Assembly: GCF_000004075.3 (NCBI RefSeq)
Contig: NC_026658.2
Coordinates: 372,001-436,000 of the forward strand
From: Cucumis sativus
Lineage: Eukaryota; Streptophyta; Magnoliopsida; Cucurbitales; Cucurbitaceae
DNA length: 64,000 nt
Reading direction: 5' to 3'
Shown: in pieces, positions 50,752 through 62,590 of the stretch
Position numbering within the stretch: position 1 is the first letter of the stretch
How the letters are laid out: every line of letters begins with the position of its first letter
The notes under the pieces: model-generated
Told to the model about the DNA's origin: nothing
Database searches by the model: none
The model's input: only the letters and a program-made list of their open reading frames with translations
Position numbers and translations under genes: made by a program

Positions 50752-53700
50752 ATGAATGAATGAATAAGAGCACATTTGTTTGAGGGTTGTTTCATGTATA
50801 TAGTTGGTTATTATAATTTAGTTTATAGTGTTATAATAGTCTCTCCAGAGGAGAAGAAAATTTGTGTTTGAGGAGTGACTATTTTAATCTCTTAGTTTGA
50901 AAGTTTGTGTTAGAAGTGCAAGTTGTTTTAGTATGACTTTAAAGTTTATGTATTTTAGGTTGTTTATTTGCTTAACATGCCATTCTTTACGGGTTTAGAG
51001 TTGTATTTTACTTTAATTTCTACTCATATTGAATTGTGTTTAAGAATTGCCAACTTAGATACATGCATCCAAGAAAAAGGATGGTTGGTTTTCATTAAAA
51101 TGACAGTTCATGAAAAAGGAAAAATTGGCAAGTTATTATATTATATTAAATGAATTAAAATATACATAAGTTTGTTTGGTTTGTGGATATACAGAGGAGT
51201 TTCTATTAATGTCAAATTACTATAAAAGAATGCAATTAAATACTACGAACTAGTCTTCATAGTGATCGCTAAAGATGGTTGCATTGGTGGTCGTTTGAGG
51301 TAATTGTCGAAGTGGTTGGCAAAGGTAACAACCATCGACATTGGGGTCGAACATGGTTTTCGTTGGAGTTGGTCATGAATAGACTAGAAGAGACTGGAAA
51401 ATAAGTTATAGAGAAATGTTATACCCAGGGAGGAGTGTAGAGGAATACAAAGCAAGCATTGGGTGCAACAATGAGTGAAATGGCTTAATCTTGCAAATTT
51501 AGATGTTGAACGCACATTGCAATGTTTTTTTAGAGTGCAAATCACGAAGTTAAAAGTCATGAAATTGATGTTAATAAAGCTTAGGCATACCGTGTTAATA
51601 AGAAACAAAATCTATGTTAAAATATAGTAATCGAGCCAAAAGTACTAATAGATATAACATCATTCAAAAGAAATTGTAAAATGACAAAGTTTAGATCTAG
51701 GTCTCGAAGTCTATTAGTGATATATTATATCGCTAATAGTATTCTATCAGCAATAGAGTTTACTCCTTATAGATTTTGCTAAATTTGTAATTCTTTAAAA
51801 TGTTGTTATCCCTTAGTCTCCATTTAGTAACCATTTGGGTTTTTGTTTTTGTTTTTGAAAACTAAGCATGTTTCTTCTTCATGTCTTACAATGATTTACA
51901 TATTTTTTAAATACAGTGGTTGAACTCATAGTCAAATTCCAAAAACAATTTATTGAAAACTACTTTTTTTAGTTTTCAAAAGTTTGTTTGGTTTTTTAAA
52001 AGGTTGAATAACGAAGAAAAAAAAGTTGGAGATAGACGTCGAGTCTACGAACTTAATTTTTTAAAACAAAAACAAAATAGTTAGGACCTTGATTATTTGC
52101 CCTAAAGTACTATTCCTTCAACTACCCCAAAAGCCAAATGTTAGAGAAGAGATGTTTATGAGTAGAAAGAAATGCCAACAAAGAAAAAAGAGAAAATTGA
52201 AACTACATTGAATCCATTTAAATATTTGTATCATATCTTAACCAATGGATGCTACAAGAAATTTTTATATCATACATTCCACAAATCAATCACTAACATT
52301 TAAAAATAATAAAAATTAGATTAGTCAAAATTATACCCAAAATTTTCAATTGTTTTTCTTAAGGGAAGAAATTCTCATTAGAAAAAGCTTTAGGAAGAAT
52401 ATTCGTCTATAAACAAATCGATAGAAAATTTCTATTTACCTCATGATATTTTCTACATTGTATTCAATAAATCAACAAATCCTATAGTCGATAATAATAC
52501 GTCACACAATAAAATTAAAAAAAGTAACTACTAATCAAATGGTGGGATTGGTGTGTCACTTCGTTCAAGATTCATATGGTACTCTTTTGTTTGGTCTAAA
52601 GGTTGAGGGTGAATTCCAATGTTTCATTTTTTAAATATTGATTTAGTCCTTGAGTGAAAGTTTTGACATTTAACTAGAAGCATCTTCAAAGATCTCTACA
52701 CAAATACACAAATGAAGAATCTCCCCAAATCTTTGTTTTCTTTATTCTATGCTTCCTTGAAAAATTGAGAGAATAGTGTTCTATTCTCTTTGGACCATTT
52801 TGTGGTTTGGATCCCATTATATATTTTACTTGAAAAAGGTGCATATACCTTTAGTGGATTTTTGCCCATTGAATGTGGAATGTTACTTCTTATGCCTAGA
52901 GTGATAGCAAATCAAATAGGCCTCTATTGGTGAGATTCTACCCAAAGATGATGAAAAAAGTTCGGTTTCATCTACGTCTCAATCTATGTTTGAATTGAGC
53001 ATTTTGGACATGATTTGTAATGTCAAACTCACTTTGTTTTTAAAGTTTTCAACCCAACACTATTTCTTACTCTTTTCAACCTTCACGATCCTATTTCTAT
53101 CCTTGATTCCTCACTCCTTCCAACACCGCTCAAATTTTCGATAGTTCTTATTATGTTCCAACTTCCATATTTATGGTCAAGATTACTGTCATAATGCATT
53201 GGTTGGAGTTCTATAAGGTATCGGACATAACTTGTTTTACACTCTTAAGTCTTCACAAGCAACGAGGGACTCAATAATAAGAGTAACATATGACTTTTGA
53301 GATTGGATTTAAGAACATTTGTCAACAATCAAAAGTAATATACTTCAATACTTCTAAAAGAATCACTCAAGAAAGTGCTTGTAGAAGAACTGATTTAACC
53401 CAAAAACACCTAGAAAGCACTAAATAGATCATCCAAACACAGTTTGGTTGGCCCTACAAATCTCTGAACATAGTCTTTTAGCATTTCTTTCATTAAATTA
53501 AGTAATTGGGAAACAATGCTCCCTAACAACAACCAAATACAAACAGAAGATTATAAGCACAAAATACCAAGGTTTCTTGTTTCAACTTATCTTTTAAGTG
53601 TTGCTTCATTTGAACTTCTCCTCATCATCCTCCAAAATTGAAGCTATGCTATTCCTCATCTTATAACTGGAAATTTCCTTAAAATATCTTCTTGTCCTCA

Positions 53701-53991
53701 AAATTTCAGCTGCTATCTCTCCTTAGCAGCTACCGGTTAAATGAAACATGTAAAACTCAAATGTATAGGCCTCATACAAGTAATATCGTACCTCAGAGAT
53801 GAAACCTATAGCAACGGTTTTAATGGAAACTCGTGTTCAGTTCATGGAAACGGGCAAGAAAAGGAAAGAAGTTAAGCAATAAATGATATTAAATTATAGA
53901 CAAAAGCGCTACCAAAACATTGCTTCCACTTCTTTCTAATGTTTGTTAATGGAAATTGAATGAGGAATGATGGGAAAAGCAGAAGTGAAAA
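50752..53991. other. Intergenic, with one MITE-like element
   Basis: No gene is supported in this 3.2-kb gap between the 3' ends of the convergent cyclase and F-box genes. The right part, about 53450-53991, probably contains the F-box gene 3' UTR. A candidate inverted-repeat element is listed at 51820-52085. The rest is AT-rich unique-looking sequence. Confidence 0.45.
51820..52085. mobile_element. Candidate MITE with terminal inverted repeats
   Basis: The left end reads TAGTAACCATTTGGGTTTTT then GTTTTTGAAAACTAAG. The right end, read on the minus strand, gives CCTAACTATTTTGTTTTTGT then TTTAAAAAATTAAG. These are imperfect inverted copies of about 35 bp, giving a short non-coding element of about 260 bp. 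The same kind of wording recurs at 63425-63670. No clean target-site duplication was seen. Confidence 0.45.
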
Positions 53992-54996
53992 TCAAGTGTA
54001 CAATGGCAGATCTGTCCAAGCTCCAGAGACATGGCCATTCTCACAGACATAAGCTCGAACAACTGGCTCACCATCATCATGATAACCAAAAACCCGCCTC
54101 AAACAGAAGGCAGAATGCAAATCCCAAGTCTCTTTACAAGAACAAAACGCACAATTCAGATCAATTTTGTTCCTATTCCCATCTTTTATGGTTCTCCAAA
54201 CATGAGACCCTTTGAAATTCTTGAAAATCCCTCTAAAAAGCATGTAATTCCGTTTCTCTTCAATATGAACACATCCAGGCCAATCACAAATGTAAAGAGA
54301 ATCACCTCGAAATCGACTCCGAAGCAGCTTATTCCCTTGCTCCCTGCTTAAATTCCAGACCCCAGATGCCAAATGCGACCGCATAGACCTGCAGATCTTC
54401 CTCCTCTTTGAAACACAAAATTCCCTATCCGTCATAAAAACCCCTTTTTCCACTTTGGTAGAACCAATTTGAGGGTCGAGAACATCAGGGGCTTCAGAAT
54501 CATTATACATAGTATCCAAATACAGATCGTCGTAAAGAGACCAAGCACAATCAGAAGCAGAAGCAGAAGCAGAAGCAGAAGCAGAGAGATCAGAATTAAC
54601 CTCAAATAAAGCCGTAGAAGAAGGGTTGGATTCGGGCTGGGAGTATTGAGAAGAACCCAATTTCATGTAATTTTCATCCGGACCCAGTTCCCGCTCAAGC
54701 CCAAAATCAGAATTCTCAAGAAGAACACCGGAATGGACGAGGCCAGGACAACAAACAGCGAGCTTGTGAAGGGAAGCCCAACCACCAGCAGGAATAGAGT
54801 CCCCGACGAGAAGATCGGAAACGAGAGAAGGGATAGCGTTGGAACACTTGGTTTTCCAGCAGATGTTGCGGATTGTGCAGGAGAATTTGGTGGAAACACA
54901 AGCTAAACGAGCCCAGTTGCGGGGATCGTCTTCGAGCTTGAAGAAGATGTTGAGAAGAATGTCGTCGGGAAGGGTAGAGAAGAGAGAATCGGCCAT
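53992..54996 (-). CDS. EID1-like F-box protein, EDL3 type
   Basis: Intronless gene of 334 codons from the ATG at 54996 (MADSLFSTLPDDILLNIFFK). An F-box at about residues 5-48 (LPDDILLNIFFKLEDDPRNW) would bind SKP1 in an SCF ubiquitin ligase. The C-terminal half carries the EID1/EDL family region (DSLYICDWPGCVHIEEKR, YMLFRGIFKNFKGSHVWRTI, ending GHVSGAWTDLPLY). EDL3 in Arabidopsis (At3g63060) acts in ABA and flowering/light signalling; EID1 acts in phytochrome A signalling. The role here is by analogy. A serine-alanine run (SASASASAS) is encoded by an AGAAGC microsatellite. The frame is open upstream, with ATGs at 55125 and 55131, but that part is Thr/Ser/His low complexity from triplet repeats and looks like leader. 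Confidence 0.88.
   Translation of the reverse strand: MADSLFSTLPDDILLNIFFKLEDDPRNWARLACVSTKFSCTIRNICWKTKCSNAIPSLVSDLLVGDSIPAGGWASLHKLAVCCPGLVHSGVLLENSDFGLERELGPDENYMKLGSSQYSQPESNPSSTALFEVNSDLSASASASASASDCAWSLYDDLYLDTMYNDSEAPDVLDPQIGSTKVEKGVFMTDREFCVSKRRKICRSMRSHLASGVWNLSREQGNKLLRSRFRGDSLYICDWPGCVHIEEKRNYMLFRGIFKNFKGSHVWRTIKDGNRNKIDLNCAFCSCKETWDLHSAFCLRRVFGYHDDGEPVVRAYVCENGHVSGAWTDLPLYT
54553..54584. repeat. AGAAGC hexanucleotide microsatellite inside the F-box gene
   Basis: About five copies of AGAAGC on the plus strand encode Ser-Ala repeats on the minus strand, in the linker between the F-box and the C-terminal domain. The count is likely to vary among accessions without breaking frame. 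Confidence 0.9.
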
Positions 54997-57807
54997 TGGA
55001 AAAAGAGGGGTTGAGAATGGAAGAGAGAGTGAAGAAGAAGAAGAAGAAGAAGAAAGAGAGAAAAGGGGTCGGTGGTGGTGAAAGTGGAAGGGTGTCGTCG
55101 TCGTCGTCGTCGTCTTCTTCAACATTTGCATCCACACATTTTAGCTCTTTGGTTTTGCGTCCACACAAAAGAAATTTCCCAACTTTGCATCATAAAAACA
55201 CCAGCCAATTCCCCCAATTATTTCCTTTCTCAACTGTCACTTTTTCCTTTTTCTTTTTCTTTTTCTTCAATTCTAAATACTTTTATCAAATATTTTAATT
55301 TCTTTTATTATATTTAAAATACAAGACAAAATAAATAAATAGTGTTTATGTGTTTATAATAAATTTCTAATCTAAAATCACTTTTAAGTCTTTCAAAAAG
55401 TGATCTCAAAATTAATAACAAACATTGAAAATACTTAGACCAAATATATACTTCAATCAATTCTTTTTGTGTAAACCAATTATATTTAAAGCTAAAAAAA
55501 AAAAGAATATTCAGCATTTAAAGCTTCTATTTTACTTTATTCTATTTTGTTTTCCTTTATTTCATTTCAGGTCTAAAGTTTAATTTTAAAAATCTATTTT
55601 AATTCGTCAACTTTTAAACTATTGAACTGAATAAATTAATATTTTAACTGAAGATTAGTTTTTTTGTTGGGCTAAATTATAAAATTGTCTATAAATATTT
55701 TTGTTTGTTTCACAACGTACTATTAGAAGTAGAATTTTAAACAACTTTTGAACCTTTGAAACAATATTTGTTCAAAATTGTTGTTACATTGTTTTGTGTT
55801 CCAACTCTTGTGATAAAGGAAATTACCATAATCACGTACGAGAACTTTCGTATATTAGGTGAATTTCCACAACAATAATAAGAATACCTTAGTTAACAAA
55901 TTGGTAAACAACTTGATGAAAACTAAACATATTTGGCTTGAAAGATTTACTATATAAAGGAACAAGAAGAAAGAAAACTTGTTCTTAACTTCAAAATTTT
56001 GAACTTTCCACGACCTAATTGATCAAACTCGATTGAACATCTTGAACATACATTATAAACATGAGAATACAAAGAAAGCATAAAGTCTAAGAAATTTCGT
56101 TCAAATTCAAAGTCCTGTTTTTGAAATTTCAACTCTATTTAAACTAATTAAAAAGCCACTTGAAAGGACACAATATTTCATCTAAATGGTCCAATTCCAA
56201 CTTTAAAATAAAATCATTCAACTACCATCATACACGTAAATATATAATTCATTAAAGATACGGATGAATATGAATTTCTAGATTCATTTCAAAACATATT
56301 TTTAGATGCACACATAGTTATAATTCTTTCATTATGTATTAGAAACTTAGTTCATTCAATATTTAAGCTAAATTACCAATTATTTGCTTACCATCTCGAT
56401 TATAATTATAAAACAAGTTCACTCCAACAATAGTTTCGAAAGGTTTATAAAAAGCTAAAGATAATATTACAACTTTCTAAAGGGTAAAGGTATTTTATTT
56501 TTACAACAAAGAACGCACGGCGATCAACATGTTTTACGATCTAGCTTCTTCTTTTTTTTTTTTTTTTTTTTTTTTTAGTTTTTGATTGTGTAAAAAGAAA
56601 AAGAAGAGAATATTAAAGAAGCAAAGGCAAGATAAAGATGTGGTGGAGATGAGTGTTCGCAATCCATGCGTTTGATTGATAAGATGGCTATCTATAAGAG
56701 AAGTGAAAAGGCAATGGCCAAACACACATTCACTTCACTCCATTGATAAGAAAGGAATCTCTTGTGAGTGTTGAGGTTGTTTCTTTATCTTGACAAACAC
56801 CTTTCATTTTTTTCACAGTTTCAAAGCTAAGGCTATTCCCCATTTAAATCTTTCAGATTTCTGCAAATCTTATCCCCTCCATATTTCCAACTCATTGATC
56901 AACTTTCTGATGTGATATGTCTCTATTTCTCATATCATACTAATTTTAGTTTCGCTTTAAATTTCATTTTTCATTCTGTTTCAACTTTCAAATGTCATTC
57001 CTAAAATCTAGAACAATATATTTACACAAGTTTATTCAATAATGTCTGCAAGCCTTTAATTCGTTCTACATTAACATTAACATTTGAAGGTAATTTGAAG
57101 GTAACTACAAGTAGATTTGAATTTTAGTTGGGTTAGGTAAGCTGCAATATAAGAAAAAAGAGACATTAATTCTGGGAGAAGGTTTGTCAATCATAAGTGG
57201 GAAAACTCCTAACTTAGGATAATGTAAATAATTTTGAAGAAGGGAGGATAACAATTACCTAAACCAATGAACTAACTCCCAGTTAGGCTGATATATGAAG
57301 AACTAAACATCTAGCATTTGAAGCATAAACTTCACAATGTTTTACGTTTACCCTCTGCCATGAAATAATTTCCTCTTGTATTCAATGTCCATATTCAGGA
57401 TTGAGATTCATAGAGGTTAGCAGTATCGGTTAAGAGGCCCTCGAAACGTTTAACATACGTTAAGGCTCCCCTTGATACGCGGATAGAAATTGAAAAACAT
57501 ATAATGACCCCTTTCCTAGAAAGATACATTTGAGGAATAGCCTTATTGATTAAACCAGAACTTGGAAATAGGATTTAAGTACCAATAACATGGTTAACAT
57601 CATCTTCAAGCAGAAAATGCTGTCTTTCTGATGGAGCAATGAAAAAAATATATGAATTGGCTTAGTTGCATGACTTGTGAATTTCGTACCGGATTCAGAA
57701 AAAGACAGAATAGAATGTCATTAACAAGTCAGCAAAAAAAAAGTGTTTGAAACAACAACGGATGTCCATGCATTCTTCATTATTCAATCTCTGAATGACA
57801 ATTATGA
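54997..57807. other. Intergenic between the F-box gene and the NDUFS5-like gene
   Basis: The left part is the F-box gene leader and promoter, with GAAGAAGAAG at about 55031-55053 and GTCGTCGTC at about 55094-55113, followed by CTTTTTCTTTTTC at about 55244-55265. A poly-T run of about 27 bases lies near 56549-56576. A TATA-like CTATCTATAAGAG near 56687 precedes only a 20-codon frame, so no gene is called. The right end holds the 3' UTR of the NDUFS5-like gene. Confidence 0.45.
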
Positions 57808-60800
57808 CTATGCATGAGCAGCATCAACATGTTTACCCTCTTTGGCCTCCCGTTCAGCTGCCCTTAGTTTCCTTTGCTCCTCCTTATAAACACGGTTTCG
57901 TCTTTGGAACTGAAGGTATGGCCCAAACAAAGTAAATTGAATTAAAACGGATACTCGCAAAGCAGGCAGAATCCTTTTTAATAAAAGCAGATCATACTTC
58001 TACCATTTTGGATGTTTTTTTTAAGAAGGAAACGAGTCACAATATTATTAATAATGAAAATAGAGAGATAAAGCTCAAAGTACATAAGGGACATACAAAG
58101 ATCAAAGGGGGAGAGGGAGAATCAGCAGGCGCACCCAGGCATCTCAACTAGGTTGACACCCCCTTAGCGCCCTCATCACATCCATACCATTTTGGATGTT
58201 TATCCACGAGTTCCTATTATTCTTTAACAGTGATGTGCTTAATCCTACTAATATAATGAATTTTGGTTGAGTTAATTGTTCTGACTTTTTTACGGAAACA
58301 ACAGCTTTCATTAAGAAAAAAAGAAAAGAAAAAATATACCACCCTGCAAAAAATTCCACTGAGGAAAGGGCTTTCAACTCAATAAGATATTGCATAAGGA
58401 ATAATTACAAAAAGTCTTTGAAAGTGAAATCCAAAGATAAACATGAAATCTCAGCAAGGACAAACCACACCAGGTCCCTCTCCATACCACAAAACACTAT
58501 TGTTCCTCTCCTCCCAAAGATTCAACGATAATGCGCACACCTCCAAAAACCAAAGAAAACGATCTCTATTTGAAAGGCCAATGGAAGAGGATCGTAATTG
58601 AATACCCCACTTGATTGATAAATATTAGAATTCAATTGACAATCATAATGGTTCCATAAATTCATTTAGATAATTTATATGTTAAAAAAAAACAACAGCA
58701 AGAATAACGCCATAACATAATCTAACCCATTTGGGTATAGTTTTGTCATCTAGGTCAAATTAGCAATTGACAGAATCGAATACCAGCTCGACTCACTGTA
58801 AAATAGCAGGTATTTTAAAACTTTGGTTCTTAACGACATGGTGCATGACTAGTCTATGGAATAATCGCAAGTACTATCTTGTGAAGGATTCTAGTTAAAA
58901 TTTCTAGCATCTTAGTTTGGTAGCTATAATTTAAGTTTTGAACCATGATTGAAACCTCAAAAACATGTAAGATAACCACTTGCACTTTGGACTAGTAAAT
59001 CAACCAATGATGATGATATTAGTGATGCAAAAAAATAAAATAAATTAATTAAATTAAAGAATCGACCAGTCCATTTAACTATGCTTACTGATATAACAAA
59101 CTAATCCATATAATATGATGGCAATTGCAGACAGAGGCCACACCGCTCAATGACATGAACAGAAAGGAATATGGTATTCCAATATAAGGTGGTACCAAAA
59201 ATAGTAATCGGATTGAGGTTCATATCTGCCTCAAGTTAGCAGTATATCCCACAGAAAATCAAAAAAGATCATATGAATGCATGGTTGGTTTTTTTAATAG
59301 AAACAACTGCTTTCATTGAGAAAAAAAATGAAAGAATAGAAGGGAAACAAAAAAGAAGAAAAAAAAAAACAAGCTTGGAAAACCACTTTAAAGAAGGGGT
59401 TTCCAACAAAGTAAGATACTATTGGAGGATAAGTACTTATAGTCTTTGGAACAGAAACCCAAAAAGAAACATGGAACCAACTAAGGACCAATCATCACCA
59501 CGGTTCCTCTTCATACCTCTAAAACTCTTTGTTATTCCTCTTCCCCCAAATATCCCACAAAAGAATAACCATGGTGAATCTATGATCATGCTAAAAAAAG
59601 TTAACCTATTCATACAAAAACCTAGCACTGTGATTTTTGTTACTTGGTGCTAGATTCACTGATTTAGGTATAAAAATAAAGTCAATTTCTAGCACAATCC
59701 ATTTACCTTCGAGATAAATGAAAGTAAAATTAAGAGAACTAATAATGAAAACAAATTTAAACAAGCAGCAGGTACCAACGCCTAAACCAAAAGTGGGGAA
59801 AAAGGGGAGTAATTTAGCAAGTCATTAAAAGGGTAAATATCTCTTTTGGTCCTTGACGTTTGGGTGTGATGGAATGTGTTTGTAGTATTATGTAATTCAA
59901 AATTCATGTTGGCATTGAGTATTTAGGTTTTGATTTAAAATACAAAACTCGTTTCTTTTTAAAAAGAAAAGAACACTCATGAAATTCAAGAACTCATATG
60001 AAGCTATGAAATAGTGCAACAAACATCTGAAACAGAAAACCTAGAGATTCAAGACTTGAGTGTGTGTGAAGGAGTGGTAAGAAAACACGTTGAGATCTAA
60101 CACTCAAGGGTGAAGGATGTTGTGGCCAGCAAAGATGAATTTAAATTGAAAGAGAAAATGTAAACTCAAAATCGGACAATGTGTGACAAAATTGCAAGCA
60201 AGAAACAAGAAGATGTGATGATGCAAAACCCTATTTGCAGTCCATGGAGTTATGCAAAACCCTATTTACATACTAAAGGCTCATTGAATGGCCATTAACC
60301 CCAACAACAAAGAAGCTTAGTTTTATATTTCCTAATTGTTTGTAACTAAAGTTGCTTTCTTCCATATAGAGACATGACATTCTTGTGTTATTCATTACTA
60401 GGCTGATAGGCCCGAGTTATGAGAGTTTATTCTCGTAGGCATAAGAAGAGAGGTGCAGTTACGTGAGAGAGAATGTAGTGTGCGTGTAGGTCCCAAAGAA
60501 AGTTGTTTGTTCAAGGGACTTGGGTTGCTGAGTATATATAGATATATATTGATTGGCTAGGTAGCATCTTACTTACATAGAAACTTCTTCTTTAGAGGGG
60601 TTTTTTTGTAGGTTTGGTTTTTTGTATGCCCTAGACCCTAGTATTCTTTTTTTTTTTTTCAATGAAGCAGTCGTTTCCATAATATATACAGTTTGGCTGA
60701 GTGGGTGAGGTAGGTTTTCGTTAATATCTTGTATTTGGGTTCTCTTAAGAGAATTGGGAGAGAGTGGAGCACTTAATTCCTTCCCAAGTTCTTGTTGATT

Positions 60801-61692
60801 AATAAAATTGATTCCAAGGCCTAACACAAGCATCCATTAAGATGCCACATAACCCAAAAATCAGTTCTGCTTATCACAGTCTTGTGTTAATCTTAGAAAC
60901 CCGTGATGTTGTTTAAGTGGCTTTTTACAAATTCAAATCTTCACAAATCATAGGTAAGCTGTATCCCCGTTCTTCAACAATATAAAGGTGCCCTGTTTTA
61001 TTTTAACAAGTAAGTATCTATATGTTCAATTTACCAAAAACATATCCCACTATTCTGTCCTGTTCTTTTGGAATAAAACAAACGCAGAACTCAATGCTGT
61101 TATTGTAAGTGTAAATAGATGCAATCTTCATAGAAAAGATCTATGTTCAGTAACATAAACACACTATTATGTGTTAGCAGAAATGCCTATACTGATTGAT
61201 GTCCCCGAAGGAATGCCTAAACTGATTATGACTTTCTTCCCTAATCGATCACTATCACCTAAAGCGACAGAAATCCAAGTAGCCGAGAATTCAAATCTCT
61301 CCAGAAATTTTGTCAATCAACAAATTACATATAAAACGAGATCTAAACCACATCTCACTAAACCCCCTTCGAATGCGATGTCAAAAGCAAGAACCCTGGT
61401 CGAATTAGACAACAGAAGCTCAAAGGAACGAGGAACCAAAAATCTAATCCCGGTTCGGGCAATCAATCTAACCTATACATGAACGATTGGGAGAAAAACA
61501 AAACAGAAGCAATATAGAGTTAAGGGAAATGGAAGGTGTTACCTCCTTGAAATGGTGAAGGCACTCGAGGTAATCTTCACGGAGTAGAGAACAGTCCTTT
61601 GGTTCTCGGCAGCGGGACATACAATCGCTAAAATCAATCCAGAAATCGTAGCATCGGCCCTTGTTTCCGGTGATTCCCCACCCTGACGCCAT
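57808..61692 (-). CDS. NADH dehydrogenase (ubiquinone) Fe-S protein 5-like, mitochondrial complex I
   Basis: Two exons on the minus strand, 61543-61692 (50 codons) and 57808-57909 (33 codons plus stop), joined phase 0 at KE|FQRRNR by a GT-AG intron. The 83-residue product begins MASGWGITGNKGRCYDFW and matches the plant NDUFS5/15-kDa subunit (Arabidopsis At3g62790 and At2g47690). A twin CX9C pattern is visible: Cys14/Cys24 and Cys34/Cys44, the hallmark of CHCH proteins oxidised in the intermembrane space. The C-terminus is charged and helical (YKEEQRKLRAAEREAKEGK). It is an accessory subunit of complex I. The 3633-bp intron holds several retroposon remnants in either orientation. No cleavable presequence is expected or seen. 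Confidence 0.93.
58001..58201 (-). mobile_element. Short retroposon with 17-bp target-site duplication
   Basis: The 17-mer TACCATTTTGGATGTTT occurs at 58001-58017 and again at 58185-58201. The 167 bp between them begin with a T-run on the plus strand, which is a poly-A tail on the minus strand, and read on the minus strand from GGTATGGATGTGATGAGGGC to TTTCCTTCTTAAAAAA. Tail plus perfect target duplication is the signature of LINE-machinery insertion. The body has no coding sequence, so it is a SINE or a 5'-truncated LINE tail. It lies in the NDUFS5-like intron, 91 bp beyond exon 2. Confidence 0.8.
58281..58585 (-). mobile_element. LINE 3'-end remnant 1
   Basis: On the minus strand a decayed frame gives a tryptophan-rich piece with the motif LWEERNN, followed by a 3' UTR ending in TTAATGAAAGCTGTTGTTTC and a short A-tail. 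W-G/E-x-RNN followed by FRG-like residues is characteristic of the C-terminus of plant LINE reverse-transcriptase polyproteins. Stops and frameshifts show it is dead. The fragment resembles 59289-59600 along its whole length. Confidence 0.6.
59289..59600 (-). mobile_element. LINE 3'-end remnant 2
   Basis: Minus-strand translation shows LWDIWGKRNN, then a frame change, then a VRFHVSFW-like stretch near FHVSFWVSVPKTIS, and a 3' UTR ending CTCAATGAAAGCAGTTGTTT with an A-tail (poly-T at 59289-59295). It is a 5'-truncated, inactive copy of the same family as the remnant at 58281-58585. Confidence 0.65.
60585..60682 (+). mobile_element. LINE 3'-end remnant 3, plus orientation
   Basis: The plus strand reads CTTCTTTAGAGGGG, then GTATTC with a T-run, then TCAATGAAGCAGTCGTTTCC. 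These match the ordered landmarks of the minus-strand remnant at 59289-59600. Only the 3' UTR part is kept. Upstream DNA (60380-60580) has a higher-GC, transcript-like character and may belong to the same or another retroelement, but I could not classify it. Confidence 0.5.
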
Positions 61693-61877
61693 ACTTCTGA
61701 ATCTCTTGAGGTTAGCACTGAATCGGAGTCTCCTTGTGTCTGTTTGATGTGGTTCGAACCGCCAAGGCAGAGTGGAAGTTCCCAAAATCTGATGGATTCT
61801 TGGTTTCGGGTTTTGAGTGCAACTATACAATTTAGTAGCAAACTTTAGTTTTTATTTTGAAAACTAACATATTTTTT

Positions 61878-62590
61878 TCTAATTCGTAAAATTGTTTTTC
61901 TCGATCAATATTTCCTAAAATGAAATTATCTACTTGTTGAGTTTTTTACGGGCATTATGATAAACAATAGGATTTCTCGTACACAGCTATATACAAGTAG
62001 CAGTTAGTTGAACTTATGTTGGCAACTAGTCTACATTTGTCTATGTGAACATAGTTAAATTAAATGAAAAACCGAAGAGAGATCAAAACTTTTTATTCCA
62101 AAACTTTATCCATGAATTTTCTCTATCATATTATTTTTCTTGTTTTGTTGTTCATGTGTCATTTGTTATTAATTCATAAAACTGTTTTCCTTTGTCGATC
62201 TCCAACGATATTTCCTAAAATAAGATTATCCATTTATTTTGAGTTTTTACAGGCATTATGATAAACAATAGGATCTCTTTGCCCAGCTAGTGCTACATAC
62301 AGATGTCAGTTGAACTGAACTTATGTTGACAACTAGTCTACATTTTTCCTACGTAAACATAGCAACTAGTTGAACGGAACAATATGACCTCTTGTGCACA
62401 GCTACATACAGATACCAGTTGAACTGAACTTATGTTGACAACCAGTCAACATTTTTGCTACCTAAACATAGTTAAATTGAATGAAAAATCGAAGAGAGAT
62501 CAAAACTTTTTGTTCAAAAATTTTATCCATGAATTTTCTTATCATATATATTTTTTCTTGTTATGTTGTTCATGTGTCGTCTGTCATTAG
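61878..62590. repeat. Two-and-a-half-copy local duplication, about 290-bp unit
   Basis: The order ATTTCCTAAAAT, then GGCATTATGATAAACAATAG, then GTTGAACTTATGTTGGCAAC, then GTCTACATTT, then AACATAGTTAAATT, then CGAAGAGAGATCAAAACTTT, then GTTGTTCATGTGTC is seen in full once from 61878. Its first part recurs at about 62171-62362. A third, shortened copy with CAGTTGAACTGAACTTATGT through to GTTGTTCATGTGTC lies at about 62363-62578. Copies are diverged by substitutions and small indels. Confidence 0.75.

Noticed and set aside
54031..55317. Open frames overlapping the F-box gene on both strands
   Set aside because: They mirror its codon structure and triplet repeats; only the minus frame carries the F-box and EID1-family motifs.
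56660..56760. TATA-like box followed by a 20-codon frame (MAIYKRSEKAMAKH)
   Set aside because: Too short and without recognisable signal or family; could be chance.
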